A DNA stretch of 64,000 bases, taken from NCBI GenBank assembly GCA_016709155.1, contig JADJEI010000001.1, positions 868,001-932,000 on the forward strand. Reading direction: 5' to 3'. This document shows, piece by piece, positions 45,226-54,664 of the stretch. Position numbers and translations under genes: made by a program. Below the pieces are notes generated by a model. The model worked only from the letters and a program-made list of their open reading frames with translations. It was not told the origin of the DNA and ran no database searches. Position 1 is the first letter of the stretch, and each line of letters begins with the position of its first letter. This DNA is from Ignavibacteriales bacterium. GTDB taxonomy: Bacteria; Bacteroidota; Ignavibacteria; Ignavibacteriales; Ignavibacteriaceae.

Positions 45226-45642
45226 TTATTCGGGTTTAATTTTTTTAGGTCTGCCTTTTGGTTTTGGAGTGGAATGCTTAACAACAGGCTGAAGAGCAGG
45301 ATCTTCAGCAATCGTAATCTCTGCATCACCCCAAAGTTTTTCCAGGTTGTAAAATTCACGAGCATCTTTTTTAAAGACATGGATAACAAAATCCACATAG
45401 TCTAGCAACACCCAGCTAAGTGCTTTATAACCCTCTCTATGCCAGCATCTTATCCCCTGCTCTTGCAATTTATCTTCTATCTCATCGGCGATTGCTTTTA
45501 CTTGCGTGGTAGAGTCTGCTGAACAAATAATAAAATAATCAGCAAAGGCTGCCAGATTTTTAAGGTCGAGTATTTTAACATCCGATCCTTTTTTATTGAA
45601 AATCAATTCGGTAATTCTATTTAAAAAATCTTTTTGTTTCAA
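45226..45642 (-). CDS. rsfS: Ribosomal silencing factor RsfS
   Basis: A 138-residue protein that binds L14 and blocks subunit joining in starvation. The RsfS core shows DLKNLAAFADYFIICSADS, WVLLDYVDFVIHVF and FYNLEKLWGDAE. An extra basic tail (KPKGRPKKIKP) extends beyond the usual C-terminus and might bind RNA. It lies 24 bases upstream of argS. Confidence 0.95.
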   Translation of the reverse strand: MKQKDFLNRITELIFNKKGSDVKILDLKNLAAFADYFIICSADSTTQVKAIADEIEDKLQEQGIRCWHREGYKALSWVLLDYVDFVIHVFKKDAREFYNLEKLWGDAEITIAEDPALQPVVKHSTPKPKGRPKKIKPE

Positions 45643-45652
45643 ATTTGCATTC

Positions 45653-46126
45653 CTATTTGTATGGTTTTAATTGTGAAAAATCTTTCCCGATAATGACAGA
45701 TAAATCTAAAAAATAATTTTTATTAACCTGATCAACTATTTTATTCCTTTCAATTCCGATAAGATCGGCGGTAAAATTAGCTTTGTTCCTATCGCCGCTT
45801 CTATTAATTATTATTGTGTAATCTACATCAAAGGAACGGTAATTCCCCAATTGAACTACATCAATTTTATTTTTTCTTAAATGATCTGTTATAATATCAG
45901 CCACACCGGAAGCTCCACAAGCATTTAATACCTCGACCTGAATTCCGAAACCTGATTTTGACGCCTTTTGCTCTGCTTCATTTTCCGAACGCACTAATGA
46001 AATTCTGACAGTCAAGGAGTAGATGAGATAAACTATGCCAACTATCAAAACAAAAATAATAAGATTAAAAACGAGATTGGAAGATTTATCGAACTTTAAA
46101 ATTATAGGGGGAGTTTTATCCTTCAC
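45653..46126 (-). CDS. Membrane-anchored LytR C-terminal-domain protein
   Basis: A 157-residue protein with one membrane helix (about 18-42) and an extracytoplasmic LytR_C domain (VEVLNACGASGVADIITDHLR and GNYRSFDVDYTIIINRSGD). This domain often accompanies cell-wall ligases but here is on its own. The gene precedes rsfS by ten bases, an arrangement common in this lineage. Function unknown. Confidence 0.82.
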   Translation of the reverse strand: MKDKTPPIILKFDKSSNLVFNLIIFVLIVGIVYLIYSLTVRISLVRSENEAEQKASKSGFGIQVEVLNACGASGVADIITDHLRKNKIDVVQLGNYRSFDVDYTIIINRSGDRNKANFTADLIGIERNKIVDQVNKNYFLDLSVIIGKDFSQLKPYK

Positions 46127-46153
46127 TTAATTCCTACTTCTGAAAATGTGAAG

Positions 46154-46636
46154 TCATCTTTCAAAAAACGGGTCATAATAACTATTGAATAAACCATGGC
46201 TGTAAGGATAATAATAATTAGGGACATTTTGATATTGAACTGAAATATAAACATCATTCCAGGGTTTATAATTTATTGCTGCGCGGCTAAGATAAATTCC
46301 TGTAAGGCTGTTCGAGAAATCTTTTCCCAATGAGCTATACGGTGAATGAACTAAACTTGCATCAACCTGCACATTAAAATTATTCGATAGATTAAATAAC
46401 ATACTGTTGGTGTAAACCCCAAGCGCCAAACCTTGCCCGCCAAAGCCTGTGTAAGACAAGCTGTAAGAATGGCTCATGTGAAATGAATCCGAATTCAAGA
46501 AACTAAATATAGAACCACCTGTTTGCTCAGATACAATTCCTTCTTTAATACTTTCCTTCGGAAAACCTGAACCTTTGAATTGTGCAAAAGTATTTAAGCT
46601 TAATATAGCAACCGAAACTAAAATTAATATTTTCAT
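46154..46636 (-). CDS. Small exported protein of unknown function
   Basis: A 160-residue protein with a signal peptide (residues 1-18, ending LNTFAQ) followed by an aromatic and Ser/Tyr-rich beta-type region. I use the ATG at 46636, because the alternative upstream start is a TTG four codons earlier. It lies 27 bases before the LytR_C gene on the same strand. No family recognised; a small outer-membrane-associated protein is likely. Confidence 0.65.
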   Translation of the reverse strand: MKILILVSVAILSLNTFAQFKGSGFPKESIKEGIVSEQTGGSIFSFLNSDSFHMSHSYSLSYTGFGGQGLALGVYTNSMLFNLSNNFNVQVDASLVHSPYSSLGKDFSNSLTGIYLSRAAINYKPWNDVYISVQYQNVPNYYYPYSHGLFNSYYDPFFER

Positions 46637-46702
46637 GTAATTTCTCAATTTTATTTCAATGTTAACAAAATGGAATCAATTTGTCAATTGATATGATTAT
46701 AC

Positions 46703-47068
46703 CTAATTAATATTTTTAATTTTGTTCTGCTTATCTACGAACACTATACGAGGTTTGTGCAACCTGGCATCTTCGTCTGGCATTTGTGAATATGCAATAA
46801 TAATTATCTCATCACCAACATAACCTAACCTTGCAGCAGGACCATTGAGGCAAATGATTCCGCTGTCTTTTTCACCTGCTAAAGTGTAGGTTTCCAACCG
46901 TGAACCATTGTTTACATTCACAACCTGAACTTTTTCGAAAGGTAAAATATCTGCGGCTTCAAGCAGTGTTTTATCAACAGTTATGCTTCCTTCATAATAA
47001 AGTTCTGCTTGTGTTACAGTTGCCAGGTGAATTTTTGATTTGAACATTTCTCTTGTCATCGTACTCAT
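46703..47068 (-). CDS. panD: Aspartate 1-decarboxylase
   Basis: A 121-residue pyruvoyl enzyme that makes beta-alanine for pantothenate and CoA. The self-cleavage site Gly27-Ser28 is in YYEGSITVD, and NGPAARLGYVGDEIIIIAY is the conserved core. Other pan genes are not in the window. Confidence 0.96.
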   Translation of the reverse strand: MSTMTREMFKSKIHLATVTQAELYYEGSITVDKTLLEAADILPFEKVQVVNVNNGSRLETYTLAGEKDSGIICLNGPAARLGYVGDEIIIIAYSQMPDEDARLHKPRIVFVDKQNKIKNIN

Positions 47069-47234
47069 TAGTTTTTTTATTTTCTTGTGCTAATATACTT
47101 AGATGAGCACCTTACTTTCAAGGTAATCTTACAACTTAAAAGTGATTTTAATTACAAAAATCGAGGATGAAGTATTTTTAATATTTAGATTAGATGTTCA
47201 TATTTTGAATAGAATAAAAATAAAAATATGACTA

Positions 47235-47801
47235 ATGAAAATATTAGTAATTGATAATTACGACTCGTTTACTTTTAATCTTGTTCAATTAATAAATTCT
47301 TCCAGATATAAAATTATAATTAAGAGAAATGATGAATTAAACGAGCAATCAATAAAATTGGTTTCACCCGATAAAATATTAATTTCGCCGGGTCCTGGTA
47401 AACCTGAAAATTCTAAGGCTTCTATGATTGCAATCAAACATTTCGGTAGTCGAATTCCTATACTTGGTGTTTGCCTGGGGCACCAAGCAATTGCAATTGC
47501 ATTCGGAGCCAAAGTTGTGAAAGCATCTGAGCTTTTACACGGCAAGACTTCTAAAATTTATCATGATGGAAATAAAATCTTTAATAATATGCCCCAACCT
47601 TTCACTGCAATGCGCTACCATTCTCTAATCGTTGACAAAAATACGCTCCCCGATGATTTGATAATCACTGCCGAAACTTCAGACGGGCTTGTAATGGGAA
47701 TTAGGCACAATAACTTTCCGATTGAAGGAATTCAGTTTCATCCTGAATCAATTCTTACCGAAAATGGGAAAAAGCTTGTTAAAAATTGGCTGCTGTCTTA
47801 A
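47235..47801 (+). CDS. Anthranilate/aminodeoxychorismate synthase glutaminase subunit
   Basis: A 188-residue class I glutamine amidotransferase. The catalytic triad comprises Cys80 (GVCLGHQ) and the His and Glu of GIQFHPES. It gives ammonia to TrpE or PabB; no partner subunit is nearby, so trpG and pabA cannot be distinguished and the protein may serve both. It is a single gene, oriented against the ridA gene. Confidence 0.9.
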   Translation: MKILVIDNYDSFTFNLVQLINSSRYKIIIKRNDELNEQSIKLVSPDKILISPGPGKPENSKASMIAIKHFGSRIPILGVCLGHQAIAIAFGAKVVKASELLHGKTSKIYHDGNKIFNNMPQPFTAMRYHSLIVDKNTLPDDLIITAETSDGLVMGIRHNNFPIEGIQFHPESILTENGKKLVKNWLLS

Positions 47802-47855
47802 TTGAATTAAAATATTTATTTACGAATAATTAGTTTGCACTCGAATAGAGATAAA

Positions 47856-48314
47856 TTATCCAGCAAGACGGGCAATCATTTCAATTTCCACTGCTGCATT
47901 GATAGGCAGTTCGTTAACACCAACCGCGCTCCGTGCATGTTTTCCTTTTTCGCCGAATAGTTTTACCAACAGATCGGAAGCTCCATTGGCAACTTTAGGC
48001 TGCCCTGTAAAATTATCAGCACTGTTTATGAATACTGTTACTTTAATTATCTTTTCAATATTATCAAGACTTCCCGCTGAGTTTTTAATCACACTTAAAC
48101 AATTCAACACACATAATTCGGCTGCGCTTCTACCCTCCTCTTCCGTTAAATCCTTTCCTATCTTACCTTTGAATTTCAGTTCTCCCTCCAATACCGGAAT
48201 TTGTCCTGAAGTAAAAATCAAGTTATCTACAACAACCGCAGGCACATAAGAAGCAAGCGGAATTGGTGCTATTGGAAGTTGAAGCCCAAGTTCGATTAAT
48301 TTATCTTCTATCAT
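47856..48314 (-). CDS. RidA-family protein (cytoplasmic, YjgH-like)
   Basis: A 152-residue RidA-superfamily protein. LASYVPAVVVDNLIFTSGQIP and HARSAVGVNELPINAAVEIEMIA are recognisable, but the family's GPYSQA is replaced and the length fits the longer subgroup. Arg in KHARSAVG corresponds to the catalytic arginine. No signal peptide is present, unlike the other copy at 11.9 kb. It is divergent from mazG. Confidence 0.88.
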   Translation of the reverse strand: MIEDKLIELGLQLPIAPIPLASYVPAVVVDNLIFTSGQIPVLEGELKFKGKIGKDLTEEEGRSAAELCVLNCLSVIKNSAGSLDNIEKIIKVTVFINSADNFTGQPKVANGASDLLVKLFGEKGKHARSAVGVNELPINAAVEIEMIARLAG

Positions 48315-48381
48315 GTCAATACCTCCGCTAAATTTATTATTTTAGAAATAAAAATATTATTCAAAAAACTAATTGATTATA

Positions 48382-49143
48382 ATGACAAACAAATTTACAG
48401 AATTAGTAGATATAGTTAAAAGACTTAGAAAAGAATGCCCGTGGGATAAAGAACAAACCAATGATTCAATTAAAGCCGCAACGGTCGAGGAAGCTTATGA
48501 AGTTGTGGAGGCAATCGAAAATAAAAACTATGATGAACTGAAAAAGGAACTTGGCGATTTACTTCTACATGTTGTATTTCATTCAGAAATTGCTGAGGGG
48601 GATGGAAAATTCACACTTGAAGAGGTTATTGATCAATTGAAAGAGAAACTCATCCGTCGGCACCCGCATATTTTTGGTGATGTCGTGGTTAAGAATGCCG
48701 AAGAAGTAAAAATAAATTGGGAACAAATAAAAATGACAGAAGGAAGAACATCTTTATTGGAAGGGGTGCCGGAGAATCTTCCAGCACTTCATCGTGCACA
48801 TCGCCTTCAGGAAAAGGCATCAAAAGTGGGATTTGATTGGGAGAAAAAGGAGGATGTTTGGGCGAAAGTAATCGAGGAAATTAAAGAGATGCACGAATCT
48901 GAGAAAGAAAATAACTTAACAAGACTTGAAGAAGAAATAGGAGATGTATTTTTTGCTCTTGTTAATTACGCCCGTTATTTAAAAGTAAATCCTGAAAGCG
49001 CCCTGCGCATGACAAATAAAAAATTCATTAAGCGATTCAGTTATGTCGAACAAAAAATTATAGAAAGCGGAAAATCTTTAACCGAATCATCTTTGCAGGA
49101 AATGGATAAATATTGGGAAGAGTGCAAGCACCTTCGGCAATAA
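48382..49143 (+). CDS. mazG: Nucleoside triphosphate pyrophosphohydrolase MazG
   Basis: A 253-residue two-domain MazG that hydrolyses (d)NTPs, including damaged ones, to monophosphates. The N-terminal domain has CPWDKEQT, EEAYEVVEAIE and KELGDLLLHVVFH; the second has EEEIGDVFFALVNYAR, giving both EExxE...ExxD metal sites. I start at ATG 48382; an earlier in-frame TTG three codons upstream is less likely. It converges on phoH. Confidence 0.94.
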   Translation: MTNKFTELVDIVKRLRKECPWDKEQTNDSIKAATVEEAYEVVEAIENKNYDELKKELGDLLLHVVFHSEIAEGDGKFTLEEVIDQLKEKLIRRHPHIFGDVVVKNAEEVKINWEQIKMTEGRTSLLEGVPENLPALHRAHRLQEKASKVGFDWEKKEDVWAKVIEEIKEMHESEKENNLTRLEEEIGDVFFALVNYARYLKVNPESALRMTNKKFIKRFSYVEQKIIESGKSLTESSLQEMDKYWEECKHLRQ

Positions 49144-49146
49144 TGA

Positions 49147-50107
49147 TTATTTTGAATTGCCGTTAAATTTTTCGTAAGCGTTAATGATATCTTTAACAAG
49201 TTTATGACGAACCACATCGGCTTTTTCAAAATAGACAAAACCAACCCCCCTGTATTCCCTGTAATATTTCCTTTGCTTGAATTAGACCGCTTATTGATTT
49301 TGCAGGAAGATCTATCTGGGTAATGTCACCTGTAACTATGGCTTTGGAATTTGCACCGAGTCTGGTTAAGAACATTTTCATTTGTGTGTCGGTTGCATTT
49401 TGAGCTTCATCAAGAATTACGAATGCGTTGTTTAATGTTCTGCCGCGCATGTACGCAAGAGGAACTATTTCAATTGTTTTCTTTTCAAGATAACCTTTGA
49501 GTTTTTCGGAAGGGATCATATCGTCAAGCGCATCATAAAGTGGACGAAGGTAGGGGTCAATTTTTTCTCTAAAGTCACCGGGTAAAAATCCAAGGTTTTC
49601 GCCAGCTTCGACTGCCGGTCTGGCAAGAGTAATTTTATTTACTATACCTTTTTTTAGGGCGTTGACTGCGAAAGCAACAGCAAGATAAGTTTTACCCGTT
49701 CCTGCCGGACCAATCGCAAAACAAATATCATTCTTAATTGCAGTCTCTAAATATTTCACCTGCCCTGGAGTCTTGGCTTTTATTACATCATTCTTCGTGT
49801 AAAGAATAATTTTATCAAATTCCTGCTCGCTGATTATTTCTTTACCATCAATTGTAAGATCAAGGATTGTTTCAACATCGCGTTCAAGGAGTTTTCCGCT
49901 GGTGTTTAATGCAAACACCATTTCTTTTAATACCTTTTCAATTATTTCAATTTCTTCAATAACTCCTTTAATAGTTACAGTCTCGCCTCTAACGATAATT
50001 GTGGAATTGAATTTATCCTCGATTAATTTAAGATTTGAATCGTTAACTCCTAATAGGTTAAGCATATCTACGTTTTCAAGAGTAATTCTTTTTTCTGAAG
50101 CAGTCAT
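49147..50107 (-). CDS. PhoH-like ATPase, frameshift near C-terminus
   Basis: A cytoplasmic ATPase of the PhoH/YbeZ type linked to RNA metabolism. An N-terminal KH-like region is followed by Walker A GPAGTGKTY and Walker B FVILDEAQN. As read, the frame stops at 49226. One C fewer in the C6 run at 49245-49250 gives QGVGFVYFEKADVVRHKLV, the conserved PhoH tail, ending at 49147 for about 320 residues, the usual length. Likely a homopolymer error. A dedicated terminator and the LysM gene lie upstream. Confidence 0.93.
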
Positions 50108-50116
50108 ATTTCGTTT

Positions 50117-50156
50117 AAAAAATAAAAGCCCTCATCATCATTAGATGACAAGGGCA
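50117..50156 (-). terminator. Rho-independent terminator of the LysM gene
   Basis: GCCCT (50128-50132) and AGGGC (50151-50155) bracket a second GATG/CATC pairing. On the minus strand the hairpin is followed by TTTTATTTTTT. It lies between the LysM-protein stop and the phoH start. Confidence 0.85.
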
Positions 50157-50193
50157 TCATTATAGAAAATACAATTAGCAAATTGAGAAGCGC

Positions 50194-50868
50194 TTATTGA
50201 ACCGGAGCTGGTTTATAATTCATTTTCAGTTTTTCGTACTTAGATTTTTCTTCTTGAGTTAACTGAGGAATTTTGAAAATTTGCTTTGGATAAATAAGAT
50301 CGGGATTTTTAATTTGATCTCTGTTAGCGTTATAAATTACTGGCCATGCAAAAGCATTTCCGTAATGATCAGATTTTTTTGCTATGTTCCAGAGGCAATC
50401 ACCTTTAACAACTGTATAATTAACTTCCTTAGATTCCTCAACCCAATTATCAAGCATTCTTTGCAACTGGTTATGAACCTTATCATAGAATTCAGGAAGA
50501 GCGCTTATCTTATTCATCTTAAGGGCATCAAGGTCTTTCTGTCTGTCAGCTTTAGGACCTTCTTTTCTTTTGATCATTCCTTCTAAATCAGCAACTGCTT
50601 TTCTGAAATTATCAATATCAGATTTTGTTGCTCCAACCATGGCGTATAATTCGTTCATACAATCTTCGTATGGTTGAATTTCCATGGATTTTAAATTACT
50701 TACATCAGCTTTGAGTGTGTTAATTTCCTGAGTAAGCATTTCAGACTTATCTCTAAGTCTCTGCATTTCAGCTTCCCACTCTTCAGTTGTCATTTCCTGA
50801 GCGATAAGGCTCGCTGAAAAGATAATCATAAGTGAGAGAATTCCGAACAAATATTTTGTCAATTTCAT
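50194..50868 (-). CDS. Exported coiled-coil protein with C-terminal LysM domain
   Basis: A 224-residue periplasmic protein. Signal peptide residues 1-23 (ending SLIAQ), a long coiled coil at about residues 28-70, a helical middle and a LysM peptidoglycan-binding domain at about 155-205 (YTVVKGDCLWNIAKK, YPKQIFKIP). LysM here has the longer insert typical of Bacteroidota proteins. It follows a coiled-coil lipoprotein gene by 39 bases, so the two may jointly tether outer membrane and murein. The ribosome site AGGAGG is strong. Confidence 0.85.
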   Translation of the reverse strand: MKLTKYLFGILSLMIIFSASLIAQEMTTEEWEAEMQRLRDKSEMLTQEINTLKADVSNLKSMEIQPYEDCMNELYAMVGATKSDIDNFRKAVADLEGMIKRKEGPKADRQKDLDALKMNKISALPEFYDKVHNQLQRMLDNWVEESKEVNYTVVKGDCLWNIAKKSDHYGNAFAWPVIYNANRDQIKNPDLIYPKQIFKIPQLTQEEKSKYEKLKMNYKPAPVQ

Positions 50869-50907
50869 ATATAACCTCCTATGAAGGGTTTGTTAAAAAA
50901 CTTTTTA

Positions 50908-51183
50908 TTACTTGGACATTTTTTCGAGATTGGCTTTAGTCTCTTCTTTTTGCTTTTCGCATTGAGCGAGTTTCAGATTTTTCTCCTGAATTTCTTTCTC
51001 TAATGCTGTTCTTTCTTCTCTAAGCGAGTTAGCTTCTGCTTCGAGAGATGTAACCTGTTTTTGTAAGTTTTGTAATTCCAACATCTGTGCTTCACTGACT
51101 CCGCCGCATCCGGTCATAAATGCAACTGCTGTCACCAAAACTCCTGTGAAAATGACACTTCTCAGATTCATTAATAATTTCAT
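50908..51183 (-). CDS. Small coiled-coil lipoprotein (Lpp-like layout)
   Basis: A 91-residue lipoprotein with lipobox MTGC (Cys26) and a continuous heptad coiled coil from about residue 32 to the end. It has the size and design of Braun-type lipoproteins, though the C-terminus (EKMSK) is not the same as E. coli Lpp. It is preceded by GGAGG and lies directly upstream of the LysM protein gene. Confidence 0.75.
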   Translation of the reverse strand: MKLLMNLRSVIFTGVLVTAVAFMTGCGGVSEAQMLELQNLQKQVTSLEAEANSLREERTALEKEIQEKNLKLAQCEKQKEETKANLEKMSK

Positions 51184-51323
51184 ATAGTAACCTCCGATTA
51201 ATTATGTTAATTGTTCATTGTTAAAATATCAATTTGAAAGATTTTTATCAACAAAAAGATTTTTTTATTCAATTTTTTTTAAGTGAATAATGCGGTTTAG
51301 CAATGAATTTTAAGGGCAAAAAT

Positions 51324-52003
51324 TTATATCAATCTTTTTTCAACAAAACTTGTATAACCGTTTCCTGCTATTATCAGATGATCAAATACCGGAATATCTA
51401 AAATCTTTCCAGACTCCACGATTTTTTTTGTGATACTAATATCTTCATTGCTTGGTTCTAAATTTCCGCTTGGATGATTATGAATTAAATTATACTAGCA
51501 GCAGAATTTTCTATTGCACTTTTAAATACTTCACGCGGATGCACTACACTCGAATTTAGATTCCCGATTGAAATGGTATCCCACTTAATCACCTTGTTTC
51601 CCGAATTAAGTGAAACGACTATAAATCTTTCTTTTAGTTCATCATGCAAAAGCGGAATAAAAATTTCTGCAACTTCCACCGGTGACGTAATTTTTTTATT
51701 AGAAAACCATTTACTTTGATGAAGAATTCTCCTGCTGATTTCAAATGCTGCAAGAAGTGTTGCAGCTTTATCTTTACCTACTCCTTTTTGTTTCTTCAAT
51801 ACGAAAGCACTTTTAGTAGCCAGTACAGCAAGATTACCTTCTGCGTCCATTAAATCCTGAGCTACCTTAATAACAGACCTTCCTTTCGTTCCTGTTCTCA
51901 ATAGAATAGCGAGCAGTTCCGCATCGGTAAGGCTTTGTGCACCTCGCAATACTAACTTTTCCCGTGGTCTATCTTCTAATGGGAGTTCTTTAACGCCGCT
52001 CAT
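51324..52003 (-). CDS. radC: RadC family JAMM-domain protein, one frameshift
   Basis: RadC/YeeS proteins combine a helix-hairpin-helix region (LRTGTKGRS, KGVGKDKAATL) with a JAB1/MPN metalloprotease-like domain of uncertain role. The reading frame stops at 51485 after NSAASII. One base more in the A3 run at 51487-51489 continues into LIHNHPSGNLEPSNED, which holds the JAMM His and Asp ligands, ending at 51324. The restored length is about 226 residues, as usual. It follows the LpoA-like gene by 17 bases. Confidence 0.92.
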
Positions 52004-52020
52004 TCACCCTCCTTCGATTT

Positions 52021-53763
52021 TTAATCCGAACGGAATTTATCAACGAGTTCAAAAATCCCATCTCTAAATCTTACGATGTTGATATATTTATTAATTCTTT
52101 TCGAATCGAATGAAATATTATTATGATACCCGTTGCTGATAACTCCGGAAATCATTTTCATCTTGATATTGCTTCTACTGTTATTAATATTTCGTAATAT
52201 GGTAAGAATGTATTTCCCCGTGTCGTAGCCATATAAAACGTTTCTTCCGGGTTGATATCCGGCGAGCGCTGAAAATGATTTGGAGAATACATCGAAGCTG
52301 CTATCCTGAAAGTCAATAAAATAATCTGAGGTAAAAGTGAGTTTATTACTTAGCGAAGAAACAGATTCAATATCCTTAACAAGATACCAATCCTGATTAC
52401 CATAGATTGGCAAATCTATTCCGCCGGAATAAAGCTGAGAAAGAAGAATTGAGGCATCGCTTTTATCTGAAAGGGGAACATATATTCCTTCTATCTGCTT
52501 GGCGACTGATTTTATTTTAGTTATCTGAGAACTGAAATCATAGTTATCTTTTCGATAAGTTTCCCTCAACACTATTTCACCACCGAGATTTTCAAATTCT
52601 GTTATAAATGATGCAGCGAGGAGGGGTGAGTAATTATCAATAGAATTAAATACAGCCATCCGATGTTTGTCTTCTACGTAGTAAAGATACTGTGCAAGCA
52701 TCCTTCCCCGCTCAGCAATGGGAGGGTTTGCCTGAAAAAAATTGTCAGAGATCATTGTCAAATCAGCATCCGTAGCAGTTGGTGAAATAATAGGAATGTC
52801 AGTATCATTAAGTGCCTCCAGTGTCATTCGAACTTCATCGGAGAAGATTGGTCCAAGGATACATTTGACTGATTCATTATTAATTAACTCCTCTTTTATT
52901 TCACTTATCTTCTGCCCATCGGTGGAGGAAGTTTTTACCAACAACCCAATTTTATCTTTTCTGCTTTTATTAAACTCTGAAAAAGCAAATTTAATTCCGT
53001 CAAGGATTTCATCACCTGCAGATTTGTTTAACGGATCGCTAATTTCTGATAAGGGAAGCAGCACAGCCACCACCGTACCTTCTCCGCTATTCCCAATATT
53101 CAAGTCGCTGCCTTTTAAATTTTCCGCTGCTGCTCTTTCTTCAGCAGTTGGATACTTTGTTATAATTTCAGATACAGCTCTGATAGAATTTATAGTGTCG
53201 TTTTCTTTCTGATAGGCTTTCGCCAGAAGCAGCAATAAAAAGGGTTTAAGTTTAGAGGAGGTCACCTCATCTGTAATTTTTTTTACCTGATAGGAGTTGA
53301 AATAATTGATGGAGATTTGTTCGGCTATTTTTTTTGCCTCTGCATAATTTGAACTTGAAGCAGTTTGCTCAATTAGCTGAAGCAGTGACCTAAAACTATC
53401 CTCATACTTTTCCTGTTTGAGAAAAATATTTGCGATAAGAAATTGTGCTTCATCTGCATATTTAGTATCTGGATAATCCTTTAGAAATTTATTCGTTAAA
53501 CTAAGTGAGTAGAAATAGTTGGCTTCTTCAAATTCAATTTTACAGAGAAAAAAAATAGAAGCAGTCGTTTTATCATTGGATTCATATAATGAAACAATTC
53601 TATTAAAAATAACCGCTGCATCTTCATATTGACCTTTTTCAAATAAATTGACGGCAACATTGAACTCAGAATTAATTTTTTCCTGTTTTTCATCCACCTG
53701 CGAAAAATTTTTCTGGTTCAATAAAAGAATAATTGTAAAAAGTATTAAAAGAATCTTATTCAT
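52021..53763 (-). CDS. TPR plus type 1 periplasmic-binding protein (LpoA-like)
   Basis: A 580-residue exported protein. Signal peptide (1-21), a TPR-like helical region to about residue 215, then a leucine-binding-protein fold (VVAVLLPLSEISDPL, ILGPIFSDEVRMTLEALND, IISPTATDADL). This order matches LpoA, the outer-membrane activator of penicillin-binding proteins, but there is no lipobox, so an amino-acid-binding protein remains possible. It overlaps the upstream TPR gene by eight bases. Confidence 0.8.
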   Translation of the reverse strand: MNKILLILFTIILLLNQKNFSQVDEKQEKINSEFNVAVNLFEKGQYEDAAVIFNRIVSLYESNDKTTASIFFLCKIEFEEANYFYSLSLTNKFLKDYPDTKYADEAQFLIANIFLKQEKYEDSFRSLLQLIEQTASSSNYAEAKKIAEQISINYFNSYQVKKITDEVTSSKLKPFLLLLLAKAYQKENDTINSIRAVSEIITKYPTAEERAAAENLKGSDLNIGNSGEGTVVAVLLPLSEISDPLNKSAGDEILDGIKFAFSEFNKSRKDKIGLLVKTSSTDGQKISEIKEELINNESVKCILGPIFSDEVRMTLEALNDTDIPIISPTATDADLTMISDNFFQANPPIAERGRMLAQYLYYVEDKHRMAVFNSIDNYSPLLAASFITEFENLGGEIVLRETYRKDNYDFSSQITKIKSVAKQIEGIYVPLSDKSDASILLSQLYSGGIDLPIYGNQDWYLVKDIESVSSLSNKLTFTSDYFIDFQDSSFDVFSKSFSALAGYQPGRNVLYGYDTGKYILTILRNINNSRSNIKMKMISGVISNGYHNNISFDSKRINKYINIVRFRDGIFELVDKFRSD

Positions 53764-54664
53764 TTGAATTAATATTTTTTTTCTGATAGATCAATTTCTC
53801 AAGCGGTTCAATAAATCTTCTTTTTTGTGGTTCTAATTTTACAGCTAAATCATAATACTTCAATGCTTCATTAATATTATTTTGTTGAAGATAAATTTCA
53901 GCTAACAAATAGCAGGCTTCTGGCGTAATGTTTTCATTATGGTTTACAAAAAACAGTAGCGAGGACTCCGCCTTTGAATAATTTTGTACTTTAAAATAAA
54001 TTTTACCTGCCCAAAGATTTATTCCAGGATCGCCCGGTCGAACAGCAAGGGCTTTTTCAATATGAGTAACTGCATGCTCTATCATTTCTAATTCATAATA
54101 GACAATTCCATATAGCATATTAAATGTATCATCATAGTAGAAAGTCTTTTCATATTTTTTTAACAACTTAAGCGCATCAGAATATTCGTTAAGTTGAATT
54201 TGAGATTTACGTAATAAGAATACTGACTCAGTTTCCAATTTAGACTTGACAATTTTCATGTATCTTTTCAAGTGAAGAGCAGCGTGTTGATATTCTTGAA
54301 GCATGAAATGAGCGTACCCGATTAAAAATGAAACTTCGGGAATATCTTCCGGCAAAATAAAACTTAATGTATTAATCGCCTCATCCCATCTAGAATTTCG
54401 CAGCAAAAATTCTCCAAAGTACATTAGCCCATATTTATCGTCAGGATAATTTGCTGTGTAATTTTTTAGCACTTCAATTGCAGGATTAATATTACCCATC
54501 GCCTCACACACTTCGCTAAAAATCATGTAAGAGTCAAGCTCATCCTCAAACTCTTCAATTAGCGAATAAGATATTTGAAAAGCATGAAGAAAATTTCCTT
54601 CTTCTTTATAACGCTCCACCTGAGCGACAAGCGCTCTTAGTTTTGCTTTTTTTTCTATTCCCAT
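53756..54664 (-). CDS. Tetratricopeptide-repeat protein
   Basis: A 302-residue cytoplasmic protein made of about eight TPR units (for example NINPAIEVLKNYTANYPDD, EMIEHAVTHIEKALAVRPGD and NNINEALKYYDLAVKLEP). It overlaps the corrected guaA end by ten bases and the LpoA-like start by eight, so it is a coupled member of a guaA-TPR-LpoA-like-radC group. Its partner is unknown. Confidence 0.88.
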   Translation of the reverse strand: MGIEKKAKLRALVAQVERYKEEGNFLHAFQISYSLIEEFEDELDSYMIFSEVCEAMGNINPAIEVLKNYTANYPDDKYGLMYFGEFLLRNSRWDEAINTLSFILPEDIPEVSFLIGYAHFMLQEYQHAALHLKRYMKIVKSKLETESVFLLRKSQIQLNEYSDALKLLKKYEKTFYYDDTFNMLYGIVYYELEMIEHAVTHIEKALAVRPGDPGINLWAGKIYFKVQNYSKAESSLLFFVNHNENITPEACYLLAEIYLQQNNINEALKYYDLAVKLEPQKRRFIEPLEKLIYQKKNINSNE

